A stretch of 64,000 nucleotides of DNA from Hawksworthiomyces lignivorus (GCA_002917075.1 NTMA01000030.1:124001-188000); one strand, 5' to 3'. Shown: positions 33,141 through 44,909, counted from the stretch's first letter. The notes: generated by a model not told the origin, from the letters alone. Translations and numbers: made by a program.

Positions 33141-33172
33141 CTCCTGCTCAACAGCCAGCTGTTGAGCAGGAG
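33141..33172. repeat. Perfect 14-bp inverted repeat (hairpin)
   Basis: CTCCTGCTCAACAG and its exact complement are separated by four bases (CCAG), giving a strong stem-loop upstream of the hypothetical minus-strand gene. Confidence 0.85.
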
Positions 33173-33237
33173 AAATGAATCGAGAGATGAAATTGATTTC
33201 AAAATAGAAAGAAAGGTACAGATACAAATAATACTAC

Positions 33238-33318
33238 GAGCGTTTGTTTGTTTGTCTGTTTGTTTGTTCGTTTGTTTGTTCGTTCGTTCGTTCGTTGCTT
33301 TGTCTGTATGTTTGTGGG
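33238..33318. repeat. Tetranucleotide microsatellite (GTTT/GTTC)n
   Basis: About 18 units of GTTTGTTTGTTC-like sequence with GTCT variants. The remainder of 33101-33991 contains no supported gene and includes the promoter of the cupin gene. Confidence 0.85.
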
Positions 33319-33991
33319 CTATTTTTTGTTCTTGAAAACGCTTGTTGGTGGAGACAATACCTCGTCAACCCCTGCTTTTCTTAGCAATCCATAGTTTAAG
33401 ACTTTCTTGTAAGTGCTCAGAATGCGTAACAGCCGCAAGGCAAGAAGGATTCGCTTATTGTTGTTCGCGTGGCGGAACACCGAATTACGTATTCGTACTA
33501 TGCAAATTGGGACTCGACTTATCATCACAGTTCTTGGCTTTAGTCCTCGGGTCAACCAAAGTAAGATACATTTTTATGATACCATTTGCGGTAGTATTAT
33601 CTCTATAGACTCGAGTCCTCTTCAATAATGCTATATATGGAGTCCCATCACCACCTCAACAATCTGTACAGCTCTCTAAGCCACCAAATGAGAAGATGTA
33701 AAGGTGGACACAGTAATATACCAAGTAGGAAATACGAATACGTGGAAATGCCATTCTGTAACTCTGTAACACACTACGCATATATTAAGATAACATTAGG
33801 CGAAAGTAGCTTGGGTAGCGGACTTCATGAGCTGTTGCACAATCGACTAATTCCGTTCTTAAAGGGCGTGCTCCAGAAATAACCGCCAACGGTCTCTCTC
33901 CACATTTAAAGCAACTCAACCCAATTCATGAACCCCGCGTAGTCTGCACAGTATCTCGCCATTATCTTTCGCCTACTGGTCGATATTTAGC

Positions 33992-34678
33992 ATGGCGCTC
34001 CAAGTCGATGAGTACTATTTGCGTCCAACCGACCGCATCCCCAACTCTCCGCGGCCACTTCTGCACTACAAGAATGCGCTGCCAGTGCAAGAGGGCCAGC
34101 TACCGGGCGGCCATTGCGATCCCTTGGCGGTCTGGGATCTCTTCTCCGGAAATGGCTGGCATGTGGCCTGGATCTTCCGCTACGGCCCGACGCAGCTGTC
34201 GCACTACCACTCCGCGGCCCACGAATGCATGGCTGTGCTCTCGGGCACTGCAACCATCCGCTTCGGCGCCGCCGACACCGACGACGACCTGGAGGCCAAC
34301 ACCTACGGCGGCGCCTGGGAAGATGGCGGCGTCGAGCTGCAGGCGGCAGCCGGTGACATCTTTGTTATTCCCGCGGGTGTTGCCCACAAGACGTACAACA
34401 CGCAGCCTCCGGACGACTTTTCGCTTCTCACACCGGGCACCGGCCACGGCATCGATGCCGCCGACCCACGCCAAGCCCTTGCTGCCGTCCAACTGTCTGG
34501 CTACACGATGATGGGCGCCTATGCAAGCGGCGACTGGGATTTTGTCAAGAGCGGGGGCGAATACGAAAAAGTCTGGTCTGTGTCCAAACCTCCCCGAGAC
34601 CCTGTATTCGGCACCTCCAAACAAGGGCTTGTCGCGACCTGGCGTGGAAGCATGCCTACGGAGCAACAAAAAACTTAA
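33992..34678 (+). CDS. Cupin-domain protein
   Basis: An intronless 228-residue protein. The conserved cupin barrel is seen as LSHYHSAAHECMAVLSGTAT (motif 1, with His, His, Glu ligands for a metal) and GDIFVIPAGVAHKT (motif 2, with the last His ligand). It resembles YjlB-like fungal cupins of unknown substrate. No signal peptide. The GC-rich coding sequence contrasts with its AT-rich flanks, as expected for an expressed fungal gene. It lies upstream of an O-methyltransferase on the same strand; a shared pathway is possible but not shown. Confidence 0.85.
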   Translation: MALQVDEYYLRPTDRIPNSPRPLLHYKNALPVQEGQLPGGHCDPLAVWDLFSGNGWHVAWIFRYGPTQLSHYHSAAHECMAVLSGTATIRFGAADTDDDLEANTYGGAWEDGGVELQAAAGDIFVIPAGVAHKTYNTQPPDDFSLLTPGTGHGIDAADPRQALAAVQLSGYTMMGAYASGDWDFVKSGGEYEKVWSVSKPPRDPVFGTSKQGLVATWRGSMPTEQQKT

Positions 34679-35371
34679 TGGGGCAGACTCAGGTAATTGG
34701 TAGACGAGATATGATGGGGGATAATGAGGCGCTTTTAGGCCTGGTAAATTTAATTGCTTGCTGGTCGCCAAGTCCTTCCTCAGAGGCCCTTTTTTATTGC
34801 GCAACATCTTTCTATTTATTTCGGAGATCAATTCCACCTGGAAAAAGTAAAATGGTACGCGGAAATGTGGGCTTCAAATAAACAAAATGTACAATTGCGC
34901 ACGGTGAGGGTTGCTTATGACCAAGCACAAATACAATTACATTGGAATACATAGTGTTCAATGTCCGATAATCTTATCAGATGTCTGATGTACTTTAATC
35001 GATATTAATTAGCCCTTCATGAGCATAACACGAGCAATTATGCTGATTCGGCTTGTATTTCAGACAGCCCATTGTCCTAACCCCAGAGCGTGACTCCGGG
35101 AGGCGGAGCGAAATTTCGGCCATAACGAAATTGCCGAGTCCGGGGTCACGTAATGCCGAAAAGGCAACAGTGCGTTTGCATTCCGGCATGTTAACAGCTG
35201 TTGTATAAATTCAGACGGCGGGTTCATGTACGACTAAGCAGGCTTTCATTAAATCAGCAGTTGTTGAGGACAAGATCTTTTCTTAGTTTTATTCAACTAT
35301 ATTTTCCAACCCACATCCACTCTACCCTCCTCTGTACAAGTTGAAACGCGTCACGTCATTTGAACGAAAAT
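34679..35371. other. Intergenic between cupin and O-methyltransferase
   Basis: No gene supported. It contains the promoter of the O-methyltransferase. Confidence 0.55.
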
Positions 35372-36058
35372 ATGGACTCACTCAGCAGCGGCCGGGTCGC
35401 GGAGACTCTCGAGCGGCTCCATAAAGAAGCCGAGGCAGCTGATAAACCGCTGCACGAACAATTTGGCGAGGAAGGCCCCGATTTGGAAAAAGTGATGGGC
35501 GAACTTCTCGAAGCAGAGAAGGCCGACTTACACGGACTCTACCAAAAGTTTTCCGGCAACTTCTTGAGCATCTCGCCGGAATTCGGCCGTTTCCTGTACG
35601 CAAGTGCTCGTGCGTGCAAGGCCAAGCGCATTGTCGAATTCGGCACGTCCATGGGAATTTCCACCGTGTATCTCGCGGCGGCGCTGCGCGATGTCGGCAG
35701 CGGCGGTCGCTTGATCGGCACGGAGCTCGAGGCATCCAAGGCTGAGCGCGCCCAGGCAAACGTTGCTGCCGCCGGCCTAGCCGACCTCGTCGAGATTCGT
35801 CTTGGCGATGCCCGAGAGACGCTAAAATCGGGCGTCGGCGGCGACATCGACATGGTGCTGCTCGACGGCGCTTTCACTCTGTATCTTCCCGTCCTCCAGC
35901 TGCTGGAGCCATACTTGAAGCCAGGCGCATTGATTGTCGGCGAGAATTCGTTCAAGGATTACATTGACTATGTCCGCAACCCTCAGAATGGCTACATATC
36001 CTTGCCTCTTCCCTTCGAGAAGGACCGTGGAAACGAATTGACGGTCAGAACGAAGTAA
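35372..36058 (+). CDS. Class I SAM-dependent O-methyltransferase (caffeoyl-CoA/catechol OMT family)
   Basis: An intronless protein of 228 residues from the ATG at MDSLSSGRV, the usual size of the Methyltransf_3 family. The SAM site is IVEFGTSMGISTVYLA, followed by LIGTELEASKAERAQANVAA (acidic residue binding the ribose) and the metal-site-like DMVLLDGAFTLYLPVLQL and GALIVGENSF. The family transfers a methyl group from SAM to hydroxyls of small aromatics, often in secondary metabolism. The catalytic Lys/metal residues cannot all be assigned by eye. The neighbours are a cupin and an oxidoreductase. Confidence 0.88.
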   Translation: MDSLSSGRVAETLERLHKEAEAADKPLHEQFGEEGPDLEKVMGELLEAEKADLHGLYQKFSGNFLSISPEFGRFLYASARACKAKRIVEFGTSMGISTVYLAAALRDVGSGGRLIGTELEASKAERAQANVAAAGLADLVEIRLGDARETLKSGVGGDIDMVLLDGAFTLYLPVLQLLEPYLKPGALIVGENSFKDYIDYVRNPQNGYISLPLPFEKDRGNELTVRTK

Positions 36059-36360
36059 TGCATTTTTGTTTTCAATTTAACCACTACTTCATTGGATTTA
36101 AAGATTGTGCTTTGGATGTTGAAGTAAAGAGGGCAAATTTTAAAAGACATTTAAATTTTTCAGACTCTCTTATTATTAACCTGGCCATGCAACTATGCCT
36201 TATTTTTCTTTAAAAAAAAGATACACACTTCTCAAATATCATTTTATGTCTATTTTTATAGTTCCAACAGTTTCCTCAAGCTCACCCATTACATAATGTC
36301 GATATCCGCTGCACACATGCAGCCATGTTGCTAATCTGAGACCCAACATGACTGAAACAA

Positions 36361-37368
36361 TTATCTGAAAACAGCTCTCGACGGGTCAACTATTCTCGTA
36401 CTCATGGTTTGATCCAACTCCTCGTAGAAGATCTGGCCACTTTTAAGGCCAACTTGAACCTGCACCATATCAACCAAGTGAACTGCTACTTCTGAAGGGC
36501 CACAGATGTAGCACACTGTGTTAGCATTTAAGCCTCCATTTGCAAAAGTATCCCTCACGTCACTATCAAGCATCATTCGTGGCTCAAATCTTTCCCGAGG
36601 CACTGCACTTTCCATTAGAGTCCTGCTCGGATGACCGCCAAGAAAAAGGTAGAGATAGAATTTGCTTGAGCATCTATCACCCATTTTCAAAAGCTCTTCT
36701 AGCGCCAACACGTTCACGACGCCATGGGAACTCTTCACCATGGTGGTATACAACAAGTGTATCTCTTCTGGAAAGTCATTTCTATGCTGCATATGGTACA
36801 ACATGGAAACAATGGAGCTGTAAACCCGGGGCATTAATATACCACAGCTCGAATAAAGCAAGAGAAAAGGGAGCATACCATATGCCTGCACCAACGGCCA
36901 CAAATATGGCGCGTCTCACAGGCTCTGTTTTGTCTCTAATTGATTGCCATGCAAGATTTCCTCCAACTCTCGCCCAGAATTTTGTGCCGATAACAGCGGA
37001 GGTGCCAACCCCAGGGTGTCGTGCCTGGAAATCTGAAATATTTTGGACGGCGACGTCTATGTATGTCTGATGGACCGTCGTCATAGTGCTAGATGAGTCT
37101 AGCTTTGGAGTAATTTCAGCTTCTGGTATAGAGAGGATACCGTATCTTCCTATAACTCTGGCTTCATTGTCACAGAGATCGAGCCATTGTCCCGGAATGA
37201 ACTTCGGTGACTGATTAATACCAACATAAGGCGTTTCGAATAGAGAAGAGAACTGACCGATATGCAGGTGAATAAATCGACAACAGCAAGCCTTAAAATT
37301 TGCTGCGACTCGTTGATATCTCTAATGCTGCTTATGGTCACAGCATGCGCAGCGGTGTCGACGGGCAT
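36361..37368 (-). CDS. FAD/NAD(P)-binding oxidoreductase (ferredoxin-reductase fold, OXNAD1-like)
   Basis: Closed-frame model (minus strand): exons 37368-37258, 37210-36879, 36817-36361, giving 299 residues. The N-terminal barrel has FIPGQWLDLCD, then YIDVAVQNISDFQ and ARVGGNLAW for the flavin site, followed by the NAD(P) domain RAIFVAVGAGICSIVSMLYH and CYICGPSEVAVHLVDM near the C-terminus, the typical CGP motif. It would transfer electrons between NAD(P)H and a flavin partner. The intron at 37211-37257 is only 47 nt. Usual family members read YSTR after the NAD-binding helix; here it is YTTM, a mild divergence. It lies convergent with the O-methyltransferase (302 bp between stops). Confidence 0.82.
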
Positions 37369-38091
37369 TGGAAAATGCGATGAGATATTTAGATAGTAAG
37401 ACTCTATTCAGAAGAAGTTTGAAAAGACTTCAAAAGATGCCTTATCCTGTGCGATATGGCTGAACTTGGTCACGAGCCTGCGAAGAATGCTCTCTGCATT
37501 GAAAATGATTGAGACGATTTGCCGTCTGGGTGTCTCGCTCCTAACCAACTTCGGCTCTTTACAGCAACGGATGTCGAGATGCGGGGAGAAATCGTATTCA
37601 TTCCACACACCCCCTGCGGTTTTGATTCTGTTCCTAAAACGAGGGGCCGTTTCAATCTTCAAAATTACTTGTCTATATTTGGAACGATTGCACAGCAATT
37701 TTAGGGATATTCTAGGCCTTATTCAATGTGGAGAGTAGGGTGAAAAGATAGCTCATTGTTATTTCCATGGCGATTTCATCTGCACAGCAATTTTAATTAA
37801 CGTCAGTTAATCCTTTCGGCACGGGAGAGTCCAGAAACGAGGAGATTCTCTGCGAAAATGGACGCTTTTATTGGTCTCCAGAAAGGCGTCCAAATCTGCC
37901 TTGAACATGCCGCCAGGGCGTAACGCCTCATTTTTTTTTCTTCTCTGAGGGTCAGCTGACACTGATTTCTTGGACCGAGGAAAAGTCTTGGAATAATTTT
38001 TCTGTGTCAAGAAAGCACAAAGAATCCGCCTCAATAAAATGCTTCACACATAGCACCGCAGTAGCCGTCTTAAAATTGCAAACTCGACGTC
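37369..38091. other. Intergenic between the oxidoreductase and the HET gene
   Basis: Divergent promoter region. A frame at 37408-37698 (minus) and its shadow at 37466-37738 are open, but neither shows a known motif or splice support. Confidence 0.45.
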
Positions 38092-40091
38092 ATGGGAGAA
38101 GAGGCTCAGAGACAGAATCGGCAGCGCAAGCGGCGGCCCGCCTCTGACTTGGTAGATCTCGCAAGCCAGCCGCAGTCTAAGAGAAGCCGAGAAGACATCC
38201 GCGATTTTCGATGCGATCGTTGCGAACTGATGTTCTCGAAAAAGGGCCTGGAAGATCTCAATTCATTGGAAGGGTTCCGCCACCGAAGCCGAGCCCAGCT
38301 GATGTCTTCCAAGACGGGCTGCAGAATGTGCGAATTTATCTTGCAGGCTGTCTCCAACGAATACGATGGCGTATGGGGCGACGATGATCGTCTCGTATTT
38401 CATAATTTTAAAAGCACATACACAAAAGAAAGGGCCCCTAGCGTTCAGTTGCAGGGCATCTATGGGCTCAAGGGCAGCCTCGAGTCAGACCCTAGCAAAT
38501 TCATCAAGATGTACCCATTTGCAGAAAAGGGTAAAGAGTCACCTCTCTTTGCTAGGAGTATGGCAATAGCAGCCGCTAACATGATGCAGGCAATCCTATT
38601 GAAACGATCGTACCCCGAAGGCCTCTCCGCCGAGACGTACGAAGCAACAGCGTGATCGCAGCCGCAAGATCCCTCATCAAAGGCTGCTTAAACCCGAAAG
38701 AGCCTCATAAAAAGTGCAAGTACGCCAGAGCCGCAGTACTTCCAACGCGCATCCTTGACTTGGGTCAGCCTGACGACCCGCACCCGACAGTCAAGCTCAA
38801 GGTCAACGAGACGGAAACCCACGCACAGTATCTCGCTCTGAGCTACTGCTGGGGAAAGCAACCTAAGCCAAAAGCGCCTGAGCAGCCTCTTCTGCTACGG
38901 AGAGATACACTAGACGAGCTGACCTGTAGCATCCAGCTCGAAAGTCTCCAGCAGTCGATACGGGACGGCATCACCATCACCCGGAAACTCGGCTTTCGCT
39001 ATCTCTGGGTCGATGCTCTCTGCATCATCCAAGATAGCACAAGCGACAAAGACCAAGAGCTCTCCCGGATGGCAGACATATATAAGAATGCGACAGTCGT
39101 CATCGCCGCAGCCTCGTCTGGGAGAGCGATGGATGGATTTCTTAGAAAGAAAATACGGCCCTATCTTCCAGATTACAAGTTTCTCATCCCGATGTCGCCC
39201 GGACAGAATGGTACCGTGTATCTATCAGCGCAGGCATACGAGCCCGAACATCCCCTGGACAGAAGAGGATGGGCGCTGCAGGAATATATGCTGTCGTCAA
39301 GGCTACTCATCTTTTCCGATTATGATCTTTTATGGCAGTGTAAGGAAACCGGACTCCGCAGTGTTACCGAGAGAGGCATCGAATATCTGCAGACGTTAGA
39401 GGTCCTGCCATGGTCCGTCTTTGAGGACGACGCAGAGCCAGACTATGGAAGCCTCGATTCTGACAAAATTTATCTTTGGAAAACGATTGTCCGACAATAC
39501 ACGGATCGCAAGCTGTCTGATCCAGAAGACAGGCTTAATGCAGTCACAGGGATAATTACCGAGCTTGAGATGCTTTGGCACGATGCGAATATCTATGGCC
39601 ACTGGAAGAAATGGTTCATCCAACTCCTGGCATGGTACAAGCCAGACAATGAGAGAGAAGAGAGACGGCACCTTCGGCGGGCACCGAGCTGGTCGTGGGC
39701 ATCTCTGAATGGTGTGATCTACTATGAAGGCTCTTTCAAGAGGGAGGATGCCAGAGTCAAGTCACTGACCATGTCGGCCGTAGAACTGACGTGCCGTATT
39801 CTTCAAGGCGACGCAGACTGTGACAAGTTTGATACCATAACCGAGCGGCCAGATATCAGATATCCTAGCATCGAATTACAGAAGGGAAGACTTCAGAATA
39901 AAGAGATAGATTATCTACTCTTGGGTACAATCAAAGTAAACGAGGATATGGAGCATGGTATTGGCCTAGTTGTAGTTGACGTAGGAAGTCGAGTTTACCG
40001 CAGAATCGGGCTGGCCATCTTTTCGGACATGGCTGTATGGGAAGCTGTAGAGCTACAGAATATTACACTGGAATCGAGGCTAGCAGGGTAG
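38092..40091 (+). pseudogene. HET-domain protein gene, interrupted by a frameshift
   Basis: Two overlapping frames make one fungal HET (heterokaryon incompatibility) protein. The first (38092-38655) has a nuclear-localisation-like RQRKRRP and a CDRCELMF...CRMCEF cysteine region seen before HET domains. The second (38652-40091) has YLALSYCWGKQP, LGFRYLWVDALCIIQD, MADIYKNATVVIAAASSG and DRRGWALQEYMLSSRLLIF, the three HET blocks, plus APSWSWASLNG near the end. ETYEAT of the first runs into IAAARSLIKGC of the second with a net shift of +2 (or -1) around 38640-38655; no GT-AG intron of possible size fits. Assembly error, recent inactivation or strain polymorphism are all possible. HET proteins trigger cell death on non-self recognition. 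It is tail-to-tail with an NLR gene. Confidence 0.8.
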
Positions 40092-40265
40092 AACGGACGC
40101 TCAGCTTTCTCATTTGGCAATATAAGAATATACGACTACATGAAGCTTTGGAGGTTGAGCCTCTTGCGCTATGCACTTTATTTTATTTGTTGCTGTCTTA
40201 TACAATCTGAACAAAGAAAGGGAGCTGTAAGCGACCCATCTTGCTTTCTACGTCTGGACATTCTA

Positions 40266-43200
40266 TTATGTTCTTCCTCGCCAATGAATCTTTTCGTGCC
40301 TGCGGCAGTCACTCAACCTCGCAAATGTCTTGCCGCAAGTTCTACATTCATAAGGCCGCTCCCCAAAGTGACTTCTCTGGTGTCCTTTTCGGTTAATATT
40401 CCGTGTGAAGTGTTTGCCGCAAATCTCACAAGAGAACTGTGGTGAATTGACCCTGCGAGTTATGTTCACGAAGACGGATGGGCCGTCACTCCATTCAGGA
40501 TGATAGATGCGCACATGCTTGTCTCTGTCCTTTTTCGAGGAGTAGCCAACAGGAGCAAGGGTGCAATTTACGGGACACTGGTATGGTCTCTCGTGGCGTG
40601 TGTCATGCGCGTCGCGTTCCTTCTTACTGTCATAGCCTAGGTAGAAAAATTTGCAAAGCGTGCGCTTGCATTTGAAGAGGTTGGGGCCATAGTAATCTTC
40701 TATCTTGTCGTTGATGCAAGCAACATCGGAAGGCTTAAAGTTATTCTCCAGTGCAATTCTATTTTTTTGAAGGGCATCCTCGAGTTGCGCGATGCCAATA
40801 GTGTTGCGCTTGTCAAACGTGCCTTTTTGATGAGTGACGATGTGGCTCCCCAAGAAGCGTATCTTGTCGTTGAATGAGACGTCTTTGAAGAAAGAGAGCT
40901 CAGGGAGCGTTTCTTCGAGCTCGGGGTGTGGCTCCGTTGTAAGATCTGCTTTGTGTGTTCCAATGAAGCATTCCAAGGCACCGTCAAAGCTATCTTCAAA
41001 CTTCTGACGGCGGAGCTCCCGGCGGTCGAGCTCCTGACGGTCGAGCTCCTGACGGTCGAGCTCCTGATGGTCGAGCTCTTGACGGTGGGGCAAAAAGAGA
41101 TCACTGCATGAAGTGATCACTTTGTTGACGTGGCTATACCATTGAGAGCAGGCATAGTCTTGGAAGGAGAACCAGCCCTCCTTAGCCATACGTAGACGCT
41201 CGTTGTCATCGCAGCCCTGTACAAAACACGGAAGGCACAGATATCGGAGACAGCGGATTGTGAGCTCGCACTGAACAGCTTGCTCGTCGATATGCTCATT
41301 TTGGATAATGTAACTAACAGATATTAGCTCTACTAATATATAGGTATCCACCAGAGAAACCGCAGCTGCTTACCGCCGTGCTGTGGAATGTATGATGCGA
41401 ATGTGCCCACCGTCTAAGACATGCACTAAAGACCCGAGGTATTTCTTGACTTTTTGCCGCAGCATTTTCTCATCAAAGTCAACTCTTTGGTTGACTGGAT
41501 CGTAAGTCAGAATAGACTGCATTTCGTGCCATTTTAGAGGTCGTCTTGCGCAGACAATCCAGCCCAGGAGTTGCCTGGCCATTTCCCACTGAGCTGCACC
41601 ATCCTCTCGTTCTAATAACTTAGTCTTGAGTGTTCCTAGAAGCTTTTCGTACCTATGAGTTGTTGTCAGTCATCTTTTAAGCTTCTTGATAAGGGGTCGC
41701 AATTTATCCCAAGTGTACATTTCTGAGAGTTTGTTGGGAAATATCTCCTTTCTTATTCTCTCACGGAGTTGGCTCTTTGTCTGCAGTTCAAGGAGATAGT
41801 CGATGGCGAGCCGTGCATAGATAAACATGCCTAATACACGCGTCAGCTCTGCTACAACTCAGCTCATCTATGACACCTGCCTCAGAGAGTGACTCACTTT
41901 CGCTCCGCTGGGAGATTATGCTTTGAATTTGTGCTATGTCATCTTCATTGAGGTTGAACCCACTCTCCGTGGCTCGACTTTCTGAGAATTCTTCTACTCT
42001 CTTCTTTATATAGGCTCTGATATCGTTTGCATTGTCGCTCGGCTTCAATGCAATATAAGCGTCACCAACTGGCATAAATTTCTCTTTGGCTAGCTCGGGC
42101 ATTGGCTGGCTCATAAAGAGAACTCTCAAATGTCCATGTTTAATCTCATTGTCGCACTTTGTAACTTGATTCATGAGAAAATTCGTAGCCTCGCGAATCT
42201 CAGATGTTCCACACTCATCGAGCCCGTCAAGAATAACATACTGTCTGGGACTATACTCGAAAAAGGTCTCAATGAGGGCTTCAGCGTTCACGAGGTCGAT
42301 AACACCACCCGACGCTGCCTTTTCAGCACAAAGAGGCAAAAGATACTCTTCGGCATCGACCATCTGTTGAAGAATACCCTTGAGGATTCCAAGGCGAGAG
42401 CTGAGTTCAAAATCATCCTCCTGGCAGTAGAAATAGTACGTCTTACTCTTCTTCGGAATGACTTTCCCCTCGAGACTGACCCGTTTTATTTCGTCTATAA
42501 TGAGTGACGCTAGCACAGTTTTGCCTACATCTTATTAGCCCCGTCATTCTCTATTATCTGCGAGGACAGCTTACCAAATCCTCTAATACCGTGGAGCCAG
42601 ATGGCAGAGTCAGGCATCTCGGCTTCCTTCATCCAGTAGCTGAAATCGGTGTACTTAAACAACCACCGGCCGGCGTCGTGGCATATTCGCATCTCCTGGA
42701 AGGTTTTGTGGAGCTGTTGCGTCTTGTCTGAGGCCATGATCCAATTCTTAACAGCTTCTTTCTGCTCTGCTTTCCGTTTTCCTTCCTCTGTGTCAAAACA
42801 CCGTTGACGTTCTTTCAGGGCATGGCGACGACGAATGCATTCCACCCCGGTATCCTTCCAGTGTTGAGCAGAAGCCAGCGTAGGTTCCATGTCCATGGGC
42901 TCATAGTCTTGACTCGGGTCCGCTTCATAGTTTCGAATAGGTCGCCCATGATTTTTTATGAATTCCCCATGGCTTTGCAGCGAGTCGGCGAGGTATTTAA
43001 AAGTGTCACTCAACGATGCCCACATAGGTGCGGACAGCTTTTGCCATACTGTGGAAAAAGTGAATTAGTATTTATGATTATGACTCTTGACTTTGAATTC
43101 TGTTCCATACATTTATCACGAAGAGAGAAGAGTTTGTACGCAAGGCGGTGAAATGTGAGAACATCTTCGTAGATTTTGACCAAGCACTCTCTACTCTCTT

Positions 43201-43651
43201 CTAGTTCAACAAAAAGTCTCATATACTCATACAATGGCGGGATGCCACATCCTAGCTGTTCGTATACGTCAAGTACATTGTCGAATGCCCTTTCTGCAAG
43301 TCTTGCAGTCTTGGTTGCAATGAATTAGCAGTGTTCTCCCCGACACGACACGAACTGATAAGACCATACTTTGAGGAGGTACCGGAGCGGGCCCCAGACA
43401 TAGGCCATAGCTTTTGCGGTTTCTTGGTAGTTGATGCTGGTCAAAACTTTCTCTAGGTGCTCCATGCCAGTCAGAAAAGGCTGGACCCTTCTCAAGTGCA
43501 TTAACGTTTTCGTCATCTCTTGCTGCGACTGGATAGTTTTAAGGTCCCTCTGGACATCTTTGAAGGTACTCGACTCAAAGAATTCCTTGTCGTGAGTTTT
43601 TAAGAGCTCCCATTTCTCGAATTCATCTGTGAGATCCAGTATTTTGTCCAT
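40266..43651 (-). CDS. NLR-like receptor: DUF7708-NACHT-linker repeat-C2H2 zinc fingers
   Basis: Closed-frame model (minus strand): exons 43651-43370, 43309-43111, 43048-42575, 42524-41898, 41830-41719, 41652-41374, 41313-40266, giving 1006 residues. The N-terminus (1-160) matches the DUF7708-type helical domain of fungal NLRs (WGPLRYLLK, CGIPPLYEYMRLF). The NACHT NTPase has Walker A GIRGFGKT (314-321) and Walker B YVILDGLDE (414-422), then MFIYARLAIDYLLELQT and LLGWIVCARRPLKWHEM (winged-helix-like). A charged RQELD repeat (735-760) links to four C2H2 fingers, two atypical (about 873-898, 905-929) and two canonical (953-973, 980-1001). Fungal NLRs usually end in WD40, ANK or TPR, so a zinc-finger end is less common. 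It would act as an NTP-driven switch in non-self sensing or cell death. Confidence 0.88.
41004..41085 (-). repeat. 15-bp coding tandem repeat in the NLR linker
   Basis: Five units of CTGACGGTCGAGCTC (genome strand) plus a partial one, with few substitutions; it encodes RQELD/HQELD/RRELR. Codon-level near-identity suggests recent expansion. Confidence 0.85.
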
Positions 43652-44690
43652 CTTCACCGTCTAGGGATAATTATTAGTGTCCTGTAGTTCTCTAAGCTAG
43701 GACTTAGATTTCAAGATGCTCAATTACAAATTAAAAAAAAGGTGCTTGATACGAGAAGTGCTAGAAAGGTGGGCTTCATGAGACAGCGAGAGCTAGAGAG
43801 ATAAGTACCGGCAAGAATCGATGCACAGCAATTAGACGCTTTGGGGTGTGTAAACACACCGCCAATATTTTAAGGCGGCTCAAACGCCGTCCTATGATTT
43901 GTCCGGACCCCTGGCTGCGCGAATAAGCGAGTGGTGCTCGTTGAGTTTGGCATACACAATCGCTGAGTATCGTCACATTATTCGTAGGCACTGCCACACT
44001 AGGCAGATACATCTTCAAGCAGAACACATTGTCGATATCTGTTGGTTGGCGAACTATTGACCAGCCCTTGCCTGGTTCCGCGCGGTGCTGCTAACTCGTA
44101 CAGCTGAGCAATACACACCGCTGTCGTTTCGCCCTGCTTGCAGATGAACGTTCCTCGCCCTAGAACACTATTATTGGTAGTATTCAATCACATCGATAAA
44201 GAGACCTTAAAGGGCAGTTTCACAGTTACATGAGCACGTATTGCCTTACCATTTAGCAAAGACGCAAAAAGAAAGGCACAGCAAAAATGACCACAGAAAG
44301 ATCTCGGCTTGCCAGGGTAAAGAATGCTTGGCTGTCCCGAGCACCAAATTGAATACATTCATCAATTTTCCGAGAATCGAATCAGCAGTGGCAGTTCGGA
44401 GCAAAATAATTTGCGGACCATAGCGAACTGAAACGTTTGTCTTGCCGGCGCACCAAAAAATACTGCACGTTCCCCACCACAAAATAGGGTCTCTCGACTT
44501 ATTTGCGCCAGCCTTGCGTCAGCCCGACTGGGCAGACTTCAATTCCTCGACGCCCTTGAACCCAAAAAACCGAGGCAAAATATCTGCTGTGTCAATTTTT
44601 TAGCGTGAGACAACATTTTGAAGTAACTTTAGCTTTTCATCTTCAGAGTGAGAATCTTCGACAACAAACGAAAGCTGTTATTAGATCGGT
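43652..44690. other. Intergenic, promoter of the NLR and of the SNF2 gene
   Basis: No gene recognised. Short frames (43776-44027, 43999-44187, minus) have no motifs. The two neighbouring genes are divergent and share this region. Confidence 0.5.
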
Positions 44691-44909
44691 ATGCCTAGCA
44701 ACTTTGAGATTCTTCTGAATCCTGTCGATGAGGCAGAGAATGACACCATCGACTTCAATGCTAGTACCATGGTTGGTGCCTATGCACAACCATCGTACCA
44801 ACACAATATATGGCAGCAATATGACATGAATAACTTATATCCAGAAAGGTGAGGAAAGAAATAAAATTTTACACATAATGTTGTGCGCGCTGCTAAACAG
44901 ACCAGTGTC

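Noticed and set aside
35085..35150. Imperfect inverted GACTCCGGG/CCGAGTCCGG repeat
   Set aside because: Short and interrupted; no associated gene or element boundary.
38634..38660. Intron joining the two HET frames
   Set aside because: The only GT-AG span is about 25 nt, too short, and gives the wrong frame.
44691..44848. First exon of the SNF2 gene (MPSNFEILLN)
   Set aside because: Its only donor leaves the downstream frame shifted; kept as a possible leader, not in the model.
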